Positions 1 to 7,049 are shown, counted from the first letter of the stretch. The stretch: 13,016 bases of DNA from Myxococcales bacterium (GCA_009885595.1 VFKJ01001119.1:1-13016); one strand, 5' to 3'. A program made the numbers and translations. Notes: generated by a model from the letters alone, not told the origin.

Positions 1-3000
1 CGACGGCCTCGACAACGACTGCGACGGCCGGGTCGACTGCATGGACCCTGACTGCCAGCCCATCGGCACGGCGCCCGGCAGCCTCTGTGGCGCGGGTAAC
101 GGCCGCACCTGCACCTCGGCTGGGGTCTGCGCGTGCAGCGGCAACGGCGGCACGGCCGAGGTGAGCGAGACCACCTGCAACGACGGGCGCGACAACGACT
201 GCGACGGCCGCGCCGACTGCTCAGACGCCAAGTGCCAGCCGGTCGGAAACCAGCCGGGCAAGATCTGCGACGTCCGCGGCAACACCTGCTCCAACCTGAC
301 CGACGCTGGCGTCTCCGGCTGCACGGCGTGCTCGGGTAACGGCGGGCAGGTGCAGACCAGCGAGTTCTCGTGTGGTGATGGCTTCGACAACGACTGCGAC
401 GGCCGCATCGACTGCCAGGACCCGAAGTGCGACGCGCTCGCCTGCAGCTCCGCCGGCAAGCGGTGCAATGGCGGCAACCTCACCTGCGTGTGCACCGGCC
501 CCGAGGCGCTGGCCGAGACCACCTGCGGCGACGCCCTCGACAACGACTGTGACGGCCTGGCCGACTGTGCCGATCCCAACTGCCAGCCGGTGAGTGGCCA
601 GCAGGCGCGCGCCTGCTCGAGCACGGGCAAGTTCTGCACCGCCACCGGCGTGTGCACGTGCAACGGCAACGGCGGCACCGTGGAAGCCACCGAAGGCGCG
701 ACCACTGGTCAGCCGACCTGCGGCGACGGCTTCGACAACGACTGCGACGGCCTGGCCGACTGCCTCGACCCGGACTGCAAGGCGACCACGGTGGGCACCT
801 TCGGCCGCGACTGCAGCAGCGGCGCGGTTGTCGGCGCGAAGTGTGACTTCAGCGGCGTCTGCCTCTGCCCTGGCGGCCAGGGCACGGAGGCCACCTGCAA
901 CGACGCCGCAGACAACGACTGCGACGGCCTGGTCGACTGCGGCGACTCGAACTGCAGCAACCAGCTGTGCACCACCAACGGCAACGGGCGCCGCTGCGCC
1001 GGCTCCGCCTGTGTGTGCCCCAGCGGGCTGACGAGCGAGGTGCCGACCGGGGCCGACCCGAACACCTGCGCGAACGGCACCGACGACGACTGCGACGGCC
1101 TCTCGGACTGCCTCGACCCCGACTGCCAGGGGGCTCCGGGGCAACTGTGCCTGCAGGGCAACACCAGCTACCGCTGCCTGCTGCGCGGCGCGTCTTACGT
1201 GTGCGCTGACCAGTCGGCGCTCTTCAGCGTGACCGTGACCTCGACGCCCATCGTCACCCCGCCCTCGCAGTCGCCGAACATCATCCCGGCCGACGGCACC
1301 AGCCAGACCACCATCCGCGCGCAGCTGCGCGACAGCGTCGGCGCGCTGGTGACCACACCGTCCACGATGGTGTTCTCGATCTCCAGCGGCCAGGGCACCC
1401 TCTCCCAGACGTCGGTGAGCAGCAGCACCGGGGTCTTCACCACCGTGTACACGGCGCCCACCGCGCAGGGCACCGCGACGGTCACGGCGACCTTCAACAC
1501 GGTGAGCGGCTCGACCACCCTGGCGCTGCCGCGGCTGGGTCAGATCAAGTTCCTCACCCAGCAGCACTCGGTCATGGGGGTGCGCTCGTCGAGCTTCCGC
1601 GAGACGAACCTCCTCACCTTCCAGTTGCTCGACACCAACTCGCAGGCTTACCCGCCGGGGCTGCAGGTGACCTTCACCCACCAGCCGTTCGGCGGCTCGT
1701 ACCTGGGCAGCGTCGCCAACTGCACCGGTACCAATCCGGTCACCTGCACGACGACCGGGGTGACGGACAACACCGGCTTCGTCTCGGTGCTGCTCCACTC
1801 GGGCACCACGGCCAGCGTGGTCTCGGTGAACGCCACCGCCACGGCCGGCGGCGCCACGGCGAACGCCACGGCCTCCAACATCGCGATCGTCGGGGCCAAG
1901 GCCAACGCCTTGCGCATCTCGCTCGACTGCACGCCCAAGAACATCCCGGCGCTGACGAACAACAACTGCACCAACTCGTTCTACCCGGCGAACATCACCT
2001 GCCGGGTGGCCTTCGCCGATCGCTTCAACAACGTGCTGGGCGTCTCCACGCTGGCGACGTTCAACTCGGAAGCCGGCGCCGCCGGCACGCCCACCACCAC
2101 GCCCGAGTACTCGCCGGGCAACGCGAGCCTGGGCACGGCCACGGGCTTCGTGAGCGTGGCCGGCTACTCCCTGCCGGTCGACGTCGCGCCGGCCAGCGGT
2201 GAGGCCAGCGCCACCTTCGCCACCAGCTGCGGTACGCGGGTGCACAACCCCCGCGACGGCCTGGTCACCGTCATCGTGTCTGCCAACGGCGAGGAGGGCT
2301 TCGTCGACGCCAACAGCAACGGCCTCTACGACTCGGGCGAGGCGTTCCTCGACCAGGGCGAGCCCTACGTCGACGCGAATGACAACGGCATCCACGATCC
2401 CAACGAGCAGTTCGTCGACACCAACATGAACAGCGCGTACGACTTGCCCAACGACGTCTGGGATACCAACACCGTCATCTGGACCGAGACCCGCGTCCTG
2501 TACACCGGCTACGCGGCGGTCTACTCGGACGCCACGGCCTCCCTCTCGCGCTTCTACGACCCTGGCAATGCGCCCCCGCAGCCGGGGCAGGCGACCCCGC
2601 TGGTGGTGCCGGCGATGGGCTCAACGACGGTGGGCGCGCGCTTCATGGACGAGAACCTCAACTACGCCACTCAGGCCACCAGCTACACCTGCGCGGTCCA
2701 GTCTCCGACGGGCGTGACCGCCACCTTCACGCCCCCGCCGTCTCAGTTCGACACCCTGGGCATGTCGTTCACCCAGCAGTTCTGCGACGCGAACTCGGCC
2801 TGCGGCAACCAGTGCCAGAGCACCCTCACCCCGCGCATCTGCTACCTGCGCAGCAGCGTGAGCGGGTACACCTACGGCAACGGCGGCGCGGTGACGGTGA
2901 CCTCGAGCACCAACTTCACCATGACGACAGGCTCGGCTCAGCCGCTCAGCCTGCAGTGCAACGCGACCCTGAGCGGGGTGACGCAGCCGATCTTCGTGGG

Positions 3001-3016
3001 CGGCACCTGCCTCTGA
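1..3016 (+). CDS. Large secreted Cys-rich repeat / Ig-like surface protein (MopE-like), 5' end missing
   Basis: The frame is open from the first full codon (base 2) to TGA at 3014-3016, about 1004 residues, so the true start lies left of the window; the ATG at 41 is internal because a repeat is already under way before it. Order seen: seven repeats of the form C-x-D-x-x-D-N-D-C-D-G-x-x-D-C-x-D-x-x-C (2-1126), separated by Cys/Gly-rich spacers; an invasin/Big_1-type Ig-like domain (about 1217-1531); a second Ig-like domain (about 1537-1925); a less clear beta-rich region; a block of EF-hand-like loops (2306-2443); and a Cys-containing C-terminal region. The motif class is known from predicted surface or secreted proteins of myxobacteria, usually without assigned function. 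I infer an extracytoplasmic, disulfide-rich, probably calcium-binding adhesin or structural protein. Signal peptide and anchor cannot be seen. Transcription ends at the terminator just downstream. Confidence 0.9.
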   Translation, partial: DGLDNDCDGRVDCMDPDCQPIGTAPGSLCGAGNGRTCTSAGVCACSGNGGTAEVSETTCNDGRDNDCDGRADCSDAKCQPVGNQPGKICDVRGNTCSNLTDAGVSGCTACSGNGGQVQTSEFSCGDGFDNDCDGRIDCQDPKCDALACSSAGKRCNGGNLTCVCTGPEALAETTCGDALDNDCDGLADCADPNCQPVSGQQARACSSTGKFCTATGVCTCNGNGGTVEATEGATTGQPTCGDGFDNDCDGLADCLDPDCKATTVGTFGRDCSSGAVVGAKCDFSGVCLCPGGQGTEATCNDAADNDCDGLVDCGDSNCSNQLCTTNGNGRRCAGSACVCPSGLTSEVPTGADPNTCANGTDDDCDGLSDCLDPDCQGAPGQLCLQGNTSYRCLLRGASYVCADQSALFSVTVTSTPIVTPPSQSPNIIPADGTSQTTIRAQLRDSVGALVTTPSTMVFSISSGQGTLSQTSVSSSTGVFTTVYTAPTAQGTATVTATFNTVSGSTTLALPRLGQIKFLTQQHSVMGVRSSSFRETNLLTFQLLDTNSQAYPPGLQVTFTHQPFGGSYLGSVANCTGTNPVTCTTTGVTDNTGFVSVLLHSGTTASVVSVNATATAGGATANATASNIAIVGAKANALRISLDCTPKNIPALTNNNCTNSFYPANITCRVAFADRFNNVLGVSTLATFNSEAGAAGTPTTTPEYSPGNASLGTATGFVSVAGYSLPVDVAPASGEASATFATSCGTRVHNPRDGLVTVIVSANGEEGFVDANSNGLYDSGEAFLDQGEPYVDANDNGIHDPNEQFVDTNMNSAYDLPNDVWDTNTVIWTETRVLYTGYAAVYSDATASLSRFYDPGNAPPQPGQATPLVVPAMGSTTVGARFMDENLNYATQATSYTCAVQSPTGVTATFTPPPSQFDTLGMSFTQQFCDANSACGNQCQSTLTPRICYLRSSVSGYTYGNGGAVTVTSSTNFTMTTGSAQPLSLQCNATLSGVTQPIFVGGTCL
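2..1126 (+). repeat. Seven Cys-containing DNDCDG protein repeats
   Basis: The repeat cores start at bases 2 (first one cut by the edge), 176, 371, 524, 719, 896 and 1067. Each complete core is 20 codons; core-to-core spacing is 153-195 nt. The core reads D-N-D-C-D-G-[RL]-x-D-C-x-D-[PSA]-x-C, with only the seventh starting D-D-D. At DNA level the segment encoding DNDCDG is almost identical in every copy (gacaacgactgcgacggc), while the spacers differ in length and sequence. The periodicity is therefore that of a protein domain array rather than a simple DNA tandem repeat. Confidence 0.9.
2306..2443 (+). repeat. EF-hand-like calcium loop block within the surface protein
   Basis: Two 12-residue loops fit the EF-hand pattern D1-x-[DN]3-x-[DN]5-G6-x-x-D9-x-x-E12: DANSNGLYDSGE and DANDNGIHDPNE. 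A third, degenerate copy (DTNMNSAYDLPN) follows, lacking Gly at 6 and Glu at 12. Repeats of this kind are common in bacterial cell-surface proteins and are generally taken as calcium-binding. Binding here is inferred from the motif only. Confidence 0.75.
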
Positions 3017-3041
3017 GGTCGACCAGCCTCGCCTGAAACCA

Positions 3042-3075
3042 GCCGCCGCGTCCGCACAGGGCGCGGCGGCTTTTT
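3042..3075 (+). terminator. Rho-independent terminator after the surface protein gene
   Basis: A perfect 9-bp GC stem, GCCGCCGCG (3042-3050) pairing with CGCGGCGGC (3062-3070), encloses an 11-nt loop and is followed directly by five T residues (3071-3075). It lies 25 nt after the TGA of the upstream gene. It separates that transcript from kdsD, leaving only about 41 nt for a kdsD promoter before the first ATG. Confidence 0.9.
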
Positions 3076-3116
3076 CCTGCCCGCCTCGCCCCGCCTTCGG
3101 GCTATGCGAACTCGCC

Positions 3117-4130
3117 ATGGCGAAGCAGGCAGCCCGCAAGCCCGACGCTCGGAAGACCACGATGAGCGGGGCACTCGCGTACGCGCGACAGGTGCTGACG
3201 CAGGAAGCGCGCGCCATCGACTCGTTGTGCGAGCGGCTGGGCGAGGACTTCTTCGAGGCGCTCGAGCTGCTGCAGACGACCAAGGGCCGGGTGGTGTGCA
3301 CCGGCATGGGCAAGCCGGGCTTCATCGCCCGCAAGCTCTCCGCGACGCTCTCGTCGACGGGCATCCCCTCGCTCTACCTCCACCCCGCCGAGGCCGCGCA
3401 CGGTGACCTGGGAGCCGTGGCGAAGGGCGACGTGGTGGTGGCGCTGTCGAACTCGGGGACCACCGAAGAGGTGGTGCGCATCCTCGTGCCCCTCAAGCGG
3501 CTGGGGGTGACGATCATCGCGCTCACCGGCGACGTCGACTCGCCCCTGGCGCAGGGTTCGGACGTGGTGGTGGGCCTGGGGGCGATCGACGAGGCCTGCC
3601 CCATGGGCCTGGTGCCTACCGCCTCGTCGGCCGCCCTGCACGCGATGTGCGACGCGCTGGCGATGACCCTCGCATGGCGACGCGAGTTCACCGAGTCGCA
3701 GTACGCGCTCTACCACCCGGGGGGGAAGCTCGGCCGCAGCGTGATGAAGGTGCGCGAGGTGATGCGCACCGGCGACGCGAACCCGCTGATCCGCGACACC
3801 GCCACCCTGGAGCAGGTGGTGGTGGTGATGACCCGCACCAGCGGCCGCCCCGGCGCGGCCAACGTGATCGACGCCAAAGGCCGGCTGGTGGGCATCTTCA
3901 CCGATGGCGACCTGCGGCGGCTGGCGGAGCGCCACGAACTCGAGCTCAACCGGAAGATCTCCGCGGTGATGATCCGCCGGCCGCGCTGCATCGGCCCGGA
4001 GGAGCTGGTGCTGGCCGCCGCGGCGATCATGCGCGAGCTGAAGATCGATCAGCTGCCGGTGGTGGACGCCGACGGCCGCGCGGTCGGGCTGCTCGACGTG
4101 CAGGACGTGCTCGCTGCCCGCCTGGGCTGA
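3117..4130 (+). CDS. kdsD: D-arabinose 5-phosphate isomerase (KdsD/KpsF/GutQ family)
   Basis: Cytoplasmic enzyme interconverting D-ribulose 5-phosphate and D-arabinose 5-phosphate, the first step toward Kdo for LPS. The 337-residue product has an N-terminal SIS domain (about 45-185) and two CBS domains (about 217-275 and 283-335), the usual family layout. Counting against E. coli KdsD with an offset of seven, the key residues are present: Lys66 (K59), His95 (H88), Glu118 (E111), Glu159 (E152) and His200 (H193), in the blocks HPAEAAHGDLG, EACPMGLVPT and HPGGKLG. Odd: the usual GKSGH motif reads GKPGF. Start: ATG 3117 gives a basic N-terminal tail with GC-rich third positions but no clear Shine-Dalgarno; ATG 3162 has GGAAG six bases upstream and is a real alternative. 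KdsD is the most likely member, but KpsF or GutQ paralogues cannot be excluded. Confidence 0.93.
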   Translation: MAKQAARKPDARKTTMSGALAYARQVLTQEARAIDSLCERLGEDFFEALELLQTTKGRVVCTGMGKPGFIARKLSATLSSTGIPSLYLHPAEAAHGDLGAVAKGDVVVALSNSGTTEEVVRILVPLKRLGVTIIALTGDVDSPLAQGSDVVVGLGAIDEACPMGLVPTASSAALHAMCDALAMTLAWRREFTESQYALYHPGGKLGRSVMKVREVMRTGDANPLIRDTATLEQVVVVMTRTSGRPGAANVIDAKGRLVGIFTDGDLRRLAERHELELNRKISAVMIRRPRCIGPEELVLAAAAIMRELKIDQLPVVDADGRAVGLLDVQDVLAARLG

Positions 4131-4154
4131 GCAGCCCCTCACCCGGCGCTTCCC

Positions 4155-4182
4155 GACCTCTCCCCGCTCGCAGGGAGAGGTC
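4155..4182. terminator. Perfect hairpin at convergent gene junction, probable bidirectional terminator
   Basis: GACCTCTCCC (4155-4164) and GGGAGAGGTC (4173-4182) form a perfect 10-bp stem with an 8-nt loop between the convergent kdsD (+) and the lipoprotein gene (-). Its right arm runs into the stop codon of the minus-strand gene (tca at 4181-4183). There is no T-run on either side, so it is not a textbook intrinsic terminator. Its sequence resembles the CCTCTCCC/GGGAGAGG palindromes dispersed through many GC-rich genomes. Position suggests termination or 3'-end protection for both transcripts. Confidence 0.6.
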
Positions 4183-4597
4183 AGCTCCCGGTGCCGCTCA
4201 GCGAGAGGCTCGGCAGCGCCGCGTCGGCGTTGTGCGAGAAGGTCAGCTGCGTCGACTGCGCCCCCACCCCCGCGGGCGCGAAGGTGACGGTGGCGGTGAC
4301 CGACGCGCCCGGGCTCAAGGTCGCCGCCACGTCGCGCACGAACCACGAGCCGTTCCCCGTGCTCGCCAGCGACACCCCCAGCACGTTCATCGGGTCGAGG
4401 CCCACGTTGGTCGCGCGCACGATCACCTCCTTGCGCAGCCCCACGCTCACCGGGCCCACGTCGTAGGCCAGGTCGAGCGCGGGCGCCTGCGAGTCACCCT
4501 CGACCGAGAGGTGCAGCACGCCGCGATGGGTGTTGCGCACCAACTGGGGCTGGCAGGCCGTCAGCCAGACGAGCGCCAGGCAGAGCAGCCACCGCAC
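4181..4597 (-). CDS. Small lipoprotein with choice-of-anchor D (SPD-2/Hydin-like) domain
   Basis: A 138-residue product starting at GTG. The N-terminus is a lipoprotein signal: MRW, a hydrophobic stretch, then lipobox L-T-A-C with Cys15 as the predicted lipidated residue. Gln at +2 fits sorting to the outer membrane. Residues about 35-136 look like one immunoglobulin-like choice-of-anchor D/ASH-type domain, with a pattern including VIVRATNVG, LSPGASVTATVTFAP, QLTFSHN and a final LSLSGTGS. Function is unknown; such domains are common in myxobacterial envelope proteins. It is the last gene of the minus-strand row: its GTG lies three bases after, and in frame with, the TGA of the TPR gene. An AAGGGAAG element in the end of that gene can serve as ribosome-binding site, so translation is probably coupled. 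The 3' end overlaps a hairpin. Confidence 0.82.
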   Translation of the reverse strand: MRWLLCLALVWLTACQPQLVRNTHRGVLHLSVEGDSQAPALDLAYDVGPVSVGLRKEVIVRATNVGLDPMNVLGVSLASTGNGSWFVRDVAATLSPGASVTATVTFAPAGVGAQSTQLTFSHNADAALPSLSLSGTGS

Positions 4598-4600
4598 CTG

Positions 4601-5794
4601 TCAGAGCTTCCCTTCGAGCTTCGGCGCGTAGGCCGGCACCGTCTCCTTGAGCCGGGTAAAGAGCGCCCGCGCCCCCTCGACGTCACCCTTCGCCTTGAGC
4701 GAGTCGCCCAACTCCACCACCGCGTCCGGGGTCTGGGCGGCGACGTTCCACACGTTGTCGGCCATCGGCTGGCGGTTCAGCTTGATCATCGTCCACGCGA
4801 TGCCCGCGCGCAGCCGGGCGTTCTCCGGCTGGTAGGGCATCACCTGCTTGTAGGCGGTGAGCGCCTCCTGCCAGCGGCCCCGGGCGAGGTGCTCCTCGGC
4901 GTCGGCCACCAGCTTCGCGAAGTTCGCCTCCATCTCGGGCGTGCGCTGCACGTTCTGGAACGCGTCGATCACTTCCTTGCTCAGCTGCGGAGGCCGCTGC
5001 GCGGGGCTGGCCCCCGCTTCAGGCGAAAGCGCAGCGACCTGCTCCGCCGTGATGGTCGCCTTCGAGGCCCCACCCGCGGCGATGGCGACGTTGGTGCGAT
5101 CGAGCAACCGCTTCGCCGTCGCGGCGCGCGGAGAGGTCGGGGCCTCGGCGAGGAACTTCTCGAAGTCGGCCTTCGCCCGGCCCAGCGCCGCGAGATCGTC
5201 TCCGAACGCGTCGAGCGTGAGCGCCCCGCGGGCGTAGCGGGCCTCTGCGTTCGAGGGGAAGGTGTCGAGCGCGCGGGTGTAGGTGAACAGCGCCGCCGCG
5301 GGGTCGCGCAGGAGGAATTGGGTGTGGCCCAGCAAGACCTCCAGCTCCATCAGCGGCGTCAGCGCGGCCAGCAGACACGAGGTGGCGCCAGCCGCGTTCT
5401 TCGCCGCCGCCAGCGACTTCGCCTTCTCCTGCAGCGCCGCGAGCGTCACGTCGGCCTTCGGCTCACAACCCACCGCGGCCGCGCCGGGGAGCGGCTTGCC
5501 GCCCACCAGCTTGCGCTGCGCGAGGAACAGGGTGCGCGCGCCTTCCGCCCCCGCCATCGCCTGCTTGAAGAAGGTCTGCGCGTCGCCGTAGCGACCCTGC
5601 CCGAAGTACAGGCGACCCAGCGAAGAGGCGATCTCGAAGGGCTTGTCCTTCTCCTTGAGGCCCTGGGTGGCGTCGAGCTTCTTCACCAGCTCGTCGGCCG
5701 AGGGCGCCGGCGCGGGGGCGCCGTTCGTGGGCGGATGGTTCGGAGGCAGACCGGGCGCAGCCTGGGCCAGCAGCATCAGGACGAGTGAAATCAC
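4601..5794 (-). CDS. Secreted/periplasmic TPR-repeat protein
   Basis: A 397-residue product starting at GTG, preceded by AGGTGA (5801-5806) six bases upstream. It begins with a short hydrophobic stretch ending AQA-A that reads as a signal peptide, although it lacks the usual basic residues. A Pro-rich linker follows (about 14-31), then alpha-helical repeats. TPR-like pairs are visible at about 53-82 (GRLYFGQGRYGDAQTFFKQA), about 150-185 (LRDPAAALFTYTRALDTFP) and about 285-340 (HLARGRWQEALTAYKQVMP), and a final unit (GDVEGARALFTRL) lies near the C-terminus. TPR arrays are protein-binding scaffolds. The partner is unknown, though the following lipoprotein is an obvious candidate. Nineteen bases separate it from the folK stop. 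Confidence 0.85.
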   Translation of the reverse strand: MISLVLMLLAQAAPGLPPNHPPTNGAPAPAPSADELVKKLDATQGLKEKDKPFEIASSLGRLYFGQGRYGDAQTFFKQAMAGAEGARTLFLAQRKLVGGKPLPGAAAVGCEPKADVTLAALQEKAKSLAAAKNAAGATSCLLAALTPLMELEVLLGHTQFLLRDPAAALFTYTRALDTFPSNAEARYARGALTLDAFGDDLAALGRAKADFEKFLAEAPTSPRAATAKRLLDRTNVAIAAGGASKATITAEQVAALSPEAGASPAQRPPQLSKEVIDAFQNVQRTPEMEANFAKLVADAEEHLARGRWQEALTAYKQVMPYQPENARLRAGIAWTMIKLNRQPMADNVWNVAAQTPDAVVELGDSLKAKGDVEGARALFTRLKETVPAYAPKLEGKL

Positions 5795-5813
5795 GGTCGG
5801 TCACCTAACACCC

Positions 5814-6278
5814 TCATGGGGAGAGGGCTACGAGCAGCTCCCGGATGGACTGCCTCAGCAGCGGGTGTCGCAGCTCGGGCGCGAGCACCGCCAGGGGCCA
5901 GAGCACGAAGCGCCGCTGATGCATCGCAGAATGGGGAACCGTGAGCTCAGGCGTCTCGATGACCTGGTCGCCGAAGAGGACGAGATCGAGATCGATGATC
6001 CGCGGCGCCCACCGGGTGGTCACCTGCCGGCCCATCAACCGCTCGACGCGCTTGAGCTGATGAAAGAGCGCCACCGGCCCCAGGGTGGTGTCCAGCTGAT
6101 CGACCGAGTTGAGGTAGTCCGGCTGCGGCGTCGCGTCGCCTCGAGGCAACAGCGCCGCGGTCTGCAGCACGGGACCGGGCCGATGCACGCCCAGCTGCGC
6201 GAGCCGACGGCGCGCCTCAAAGAGGTTGAGCAGCCGGTCGCCGAGGTTGGTGCCCAACGCGACGTAGCAGCGGGCCAA
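5814..6278 (-). CDS. folK: 6-hydroxymethyl-7,8-dihydropterin pyrophosphokinase
   Basis: HPPK transfers pyrophosphate from ATP to 6-hydroxymethyl-7,8-dihydropterin in cytoplasmic folate synthesis. The 154-residue length is typical for a single-domain HPPK. The N-terminus YVALGTNLGDR matches the family's ALGSNLGD block. The signature RWAPRIIDLDLVLFG (89-103) includes Arg93 and the metal-binding Asp96 and Asp98. The start is TTG. An in-frame TGA (the FAH gene stop) sits only six bases upstream and the next conserved residues begin at codon 5, so no earlier start is possible and TTG is well supported. The weak start codon and dependence on the end of the FAH gene suggest coupled, low-level translation. 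No folB, folP or folE is next to it. Confidence 0.95.
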   Translation of the reverse strand: MARCYVALGTNLGDRLLNLFEARRRLAQLGVHRPGPVLQTAALLPRGDATPQPDYLNSVDQLDTTLGPVALFHQLKRVERLMGRQVTTRWAPRIIDLDLVLFGDQVIETPELTVPHSAMHQRRFVLWPLAVLAPELRHPLLRQSIRELLVALSP

Positions 6279-6281
6279 AGG

Positions 6282-7049
6282 TCAGCCCCGGGTGACGAAG
6301 TTCCGCAGCACGCCGATGCCCTCGACCTCGACCTCGACCACGTCGCCGTCCTGCAGGGGGCCCACGCCCGAGGGAGTACCGGTGCTCACCAGGTCCCCCG
6401 GCAGCAGCGTCATCACGTGCGAGATGAACGACACCAGCTCCGCCGGCTTGTGCACCATGTCTGAGCTGCGCCCGTCCTGCTTCACCACGCCGTTGACCCG
6501 GCAGATCACCCGCAAGTCATCCGCAGAGAGGCCCGTGACCATCACCGGTCCGCAACACGCGAAGGTGTCGTAGCCCTTGCCGCGGGTGTGCTGCACCTCT
6601 CGCTTCTGGATGTCGCGAGCCGTCACGTCGTTGAAGCAGGTCAGCGCGAAGATTCCGGCGCGGGCTTCTTCCACCGACGCGCGGGTGAGCTTGTGGCCGA
6701 TCACCAGCGCCAGCTCGGCCTCGTGGTGGACCTCCTTGCTCGCGGGCGGCAGCACGATCTTCCCCTCGTGGCCGTTCAGCGCCGTGGAGGGCTTGGTGAA
6801 GATGAGCGGCTCCACCGGCACGCTCTTGCCCATCTCCTCGGCGTGCTTGCGGTAGTTCTGGCCGATCGCCACCACCTTCGAGGCCTGGCTCACCGGCAGC
6901 CACTTCGCGCTCGCGATGGGCAAGAGCGTCGGGGAGAGAGGTGACCCTCGCGCCCAGGGCGCGTCCGAGAGCGCGCGGTACGAATCACCCACGATCTCGA
7001 CGTAGGCGCCCTTCCCACCCAGCTCGAGCCGACCGAAACACGTCGCCAT
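6282..7049 (-). CDS. Fumarylacetoacetate hydrolase (FAH) family protein
   Basis: A 255-residue product starting at the ATG that shares one base with the dapB stop (TGATG). A longer reading back to 7109 would run inside dapB and adds a sequence unlike the family, so I reject it. It has a short N-terminal domain (about 1-55), then the FAH fold with IGQNYRKHA (62-70), FTKPSTA (84-90), the metal-ligand block EVHHEAELALVIG with Glu110 and Glu112, FNDVTARDIQ with Asp141, and GDLVSTGTPSGVGP near the C-terminus. These match FAHD1/YcgM-type enzymes, which as a family include acylpyruvate hydrolases, oxaloacetate decarboxylases or tautomerases and isomerases of aromatic catabolism. The substrate cannot be read from sequence. 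Setting inside a dap operon, with pyruvate as a DapA substrate, makes an oxaloacetate or acylpyruvate role attractive but unproven. Confidence 0.92.
   Translation of the reverse strand: MATCFGRLELGGKGAYVEIVGDSYRALSDAPWARGSPLSPTLLPIASAKWLPVSQASKVVAIGQNYRKHAEEMGKSVPVEPLIFTKPSTALNGHEGKIVLPPASKEVHHEAELALVIGHKLTRASVEEARAGIFALTCFNDVTARDIQKREVQHTRGKGYDTFACCGPVMVTGLSADDLRVICRVNGVVKQDGRSSDMVHKPAELVSFISHVMTLLPGDLVSTGTPSGVGPLQDGDVVEVEVEGIGVLRNFVTRG

Noticed and set aside
2..1126. CRISPR-like or simple tandem DNA repeats
   Set aside because: Spacing varies from 153 to 195 nt and is always codon-phased; the conserved DNA is the DNDCDG coding segment, so this is a protein repeat.
2..1126. Copper-binding MopE function for the DNDCDG proteins
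   Set aside because: The name MopE comes from a methanotroph protein; the shared short acidic motif does not show copper binding and looks more like a calcium loop.
221..2395. A 724-codon open frame on the minus strand, antisense to the left surface protein
   Set aside because: Its composition (runs of Arg, Gly, Val, Ala, with no recognisable domain) is that of a GC-rich shadow, and the plus strand has clear repeats, Ig-like domains and a terminator.
3102..4346. A 414-codon minus-strand open frame over kdsD
   Set aside because: Rich in Arg and His with no family match, and fully antisense to a kdsD gene that has all catalytic residues.
3647..5788. A 713-codon plus-strand open frame spanning kdsD, the lipoprotein and the TPR gene
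   Set aside because: It crosses a convergent junction and hairpin, is Arg/Gly-rich with no domain, and competes with three well-supported genes.
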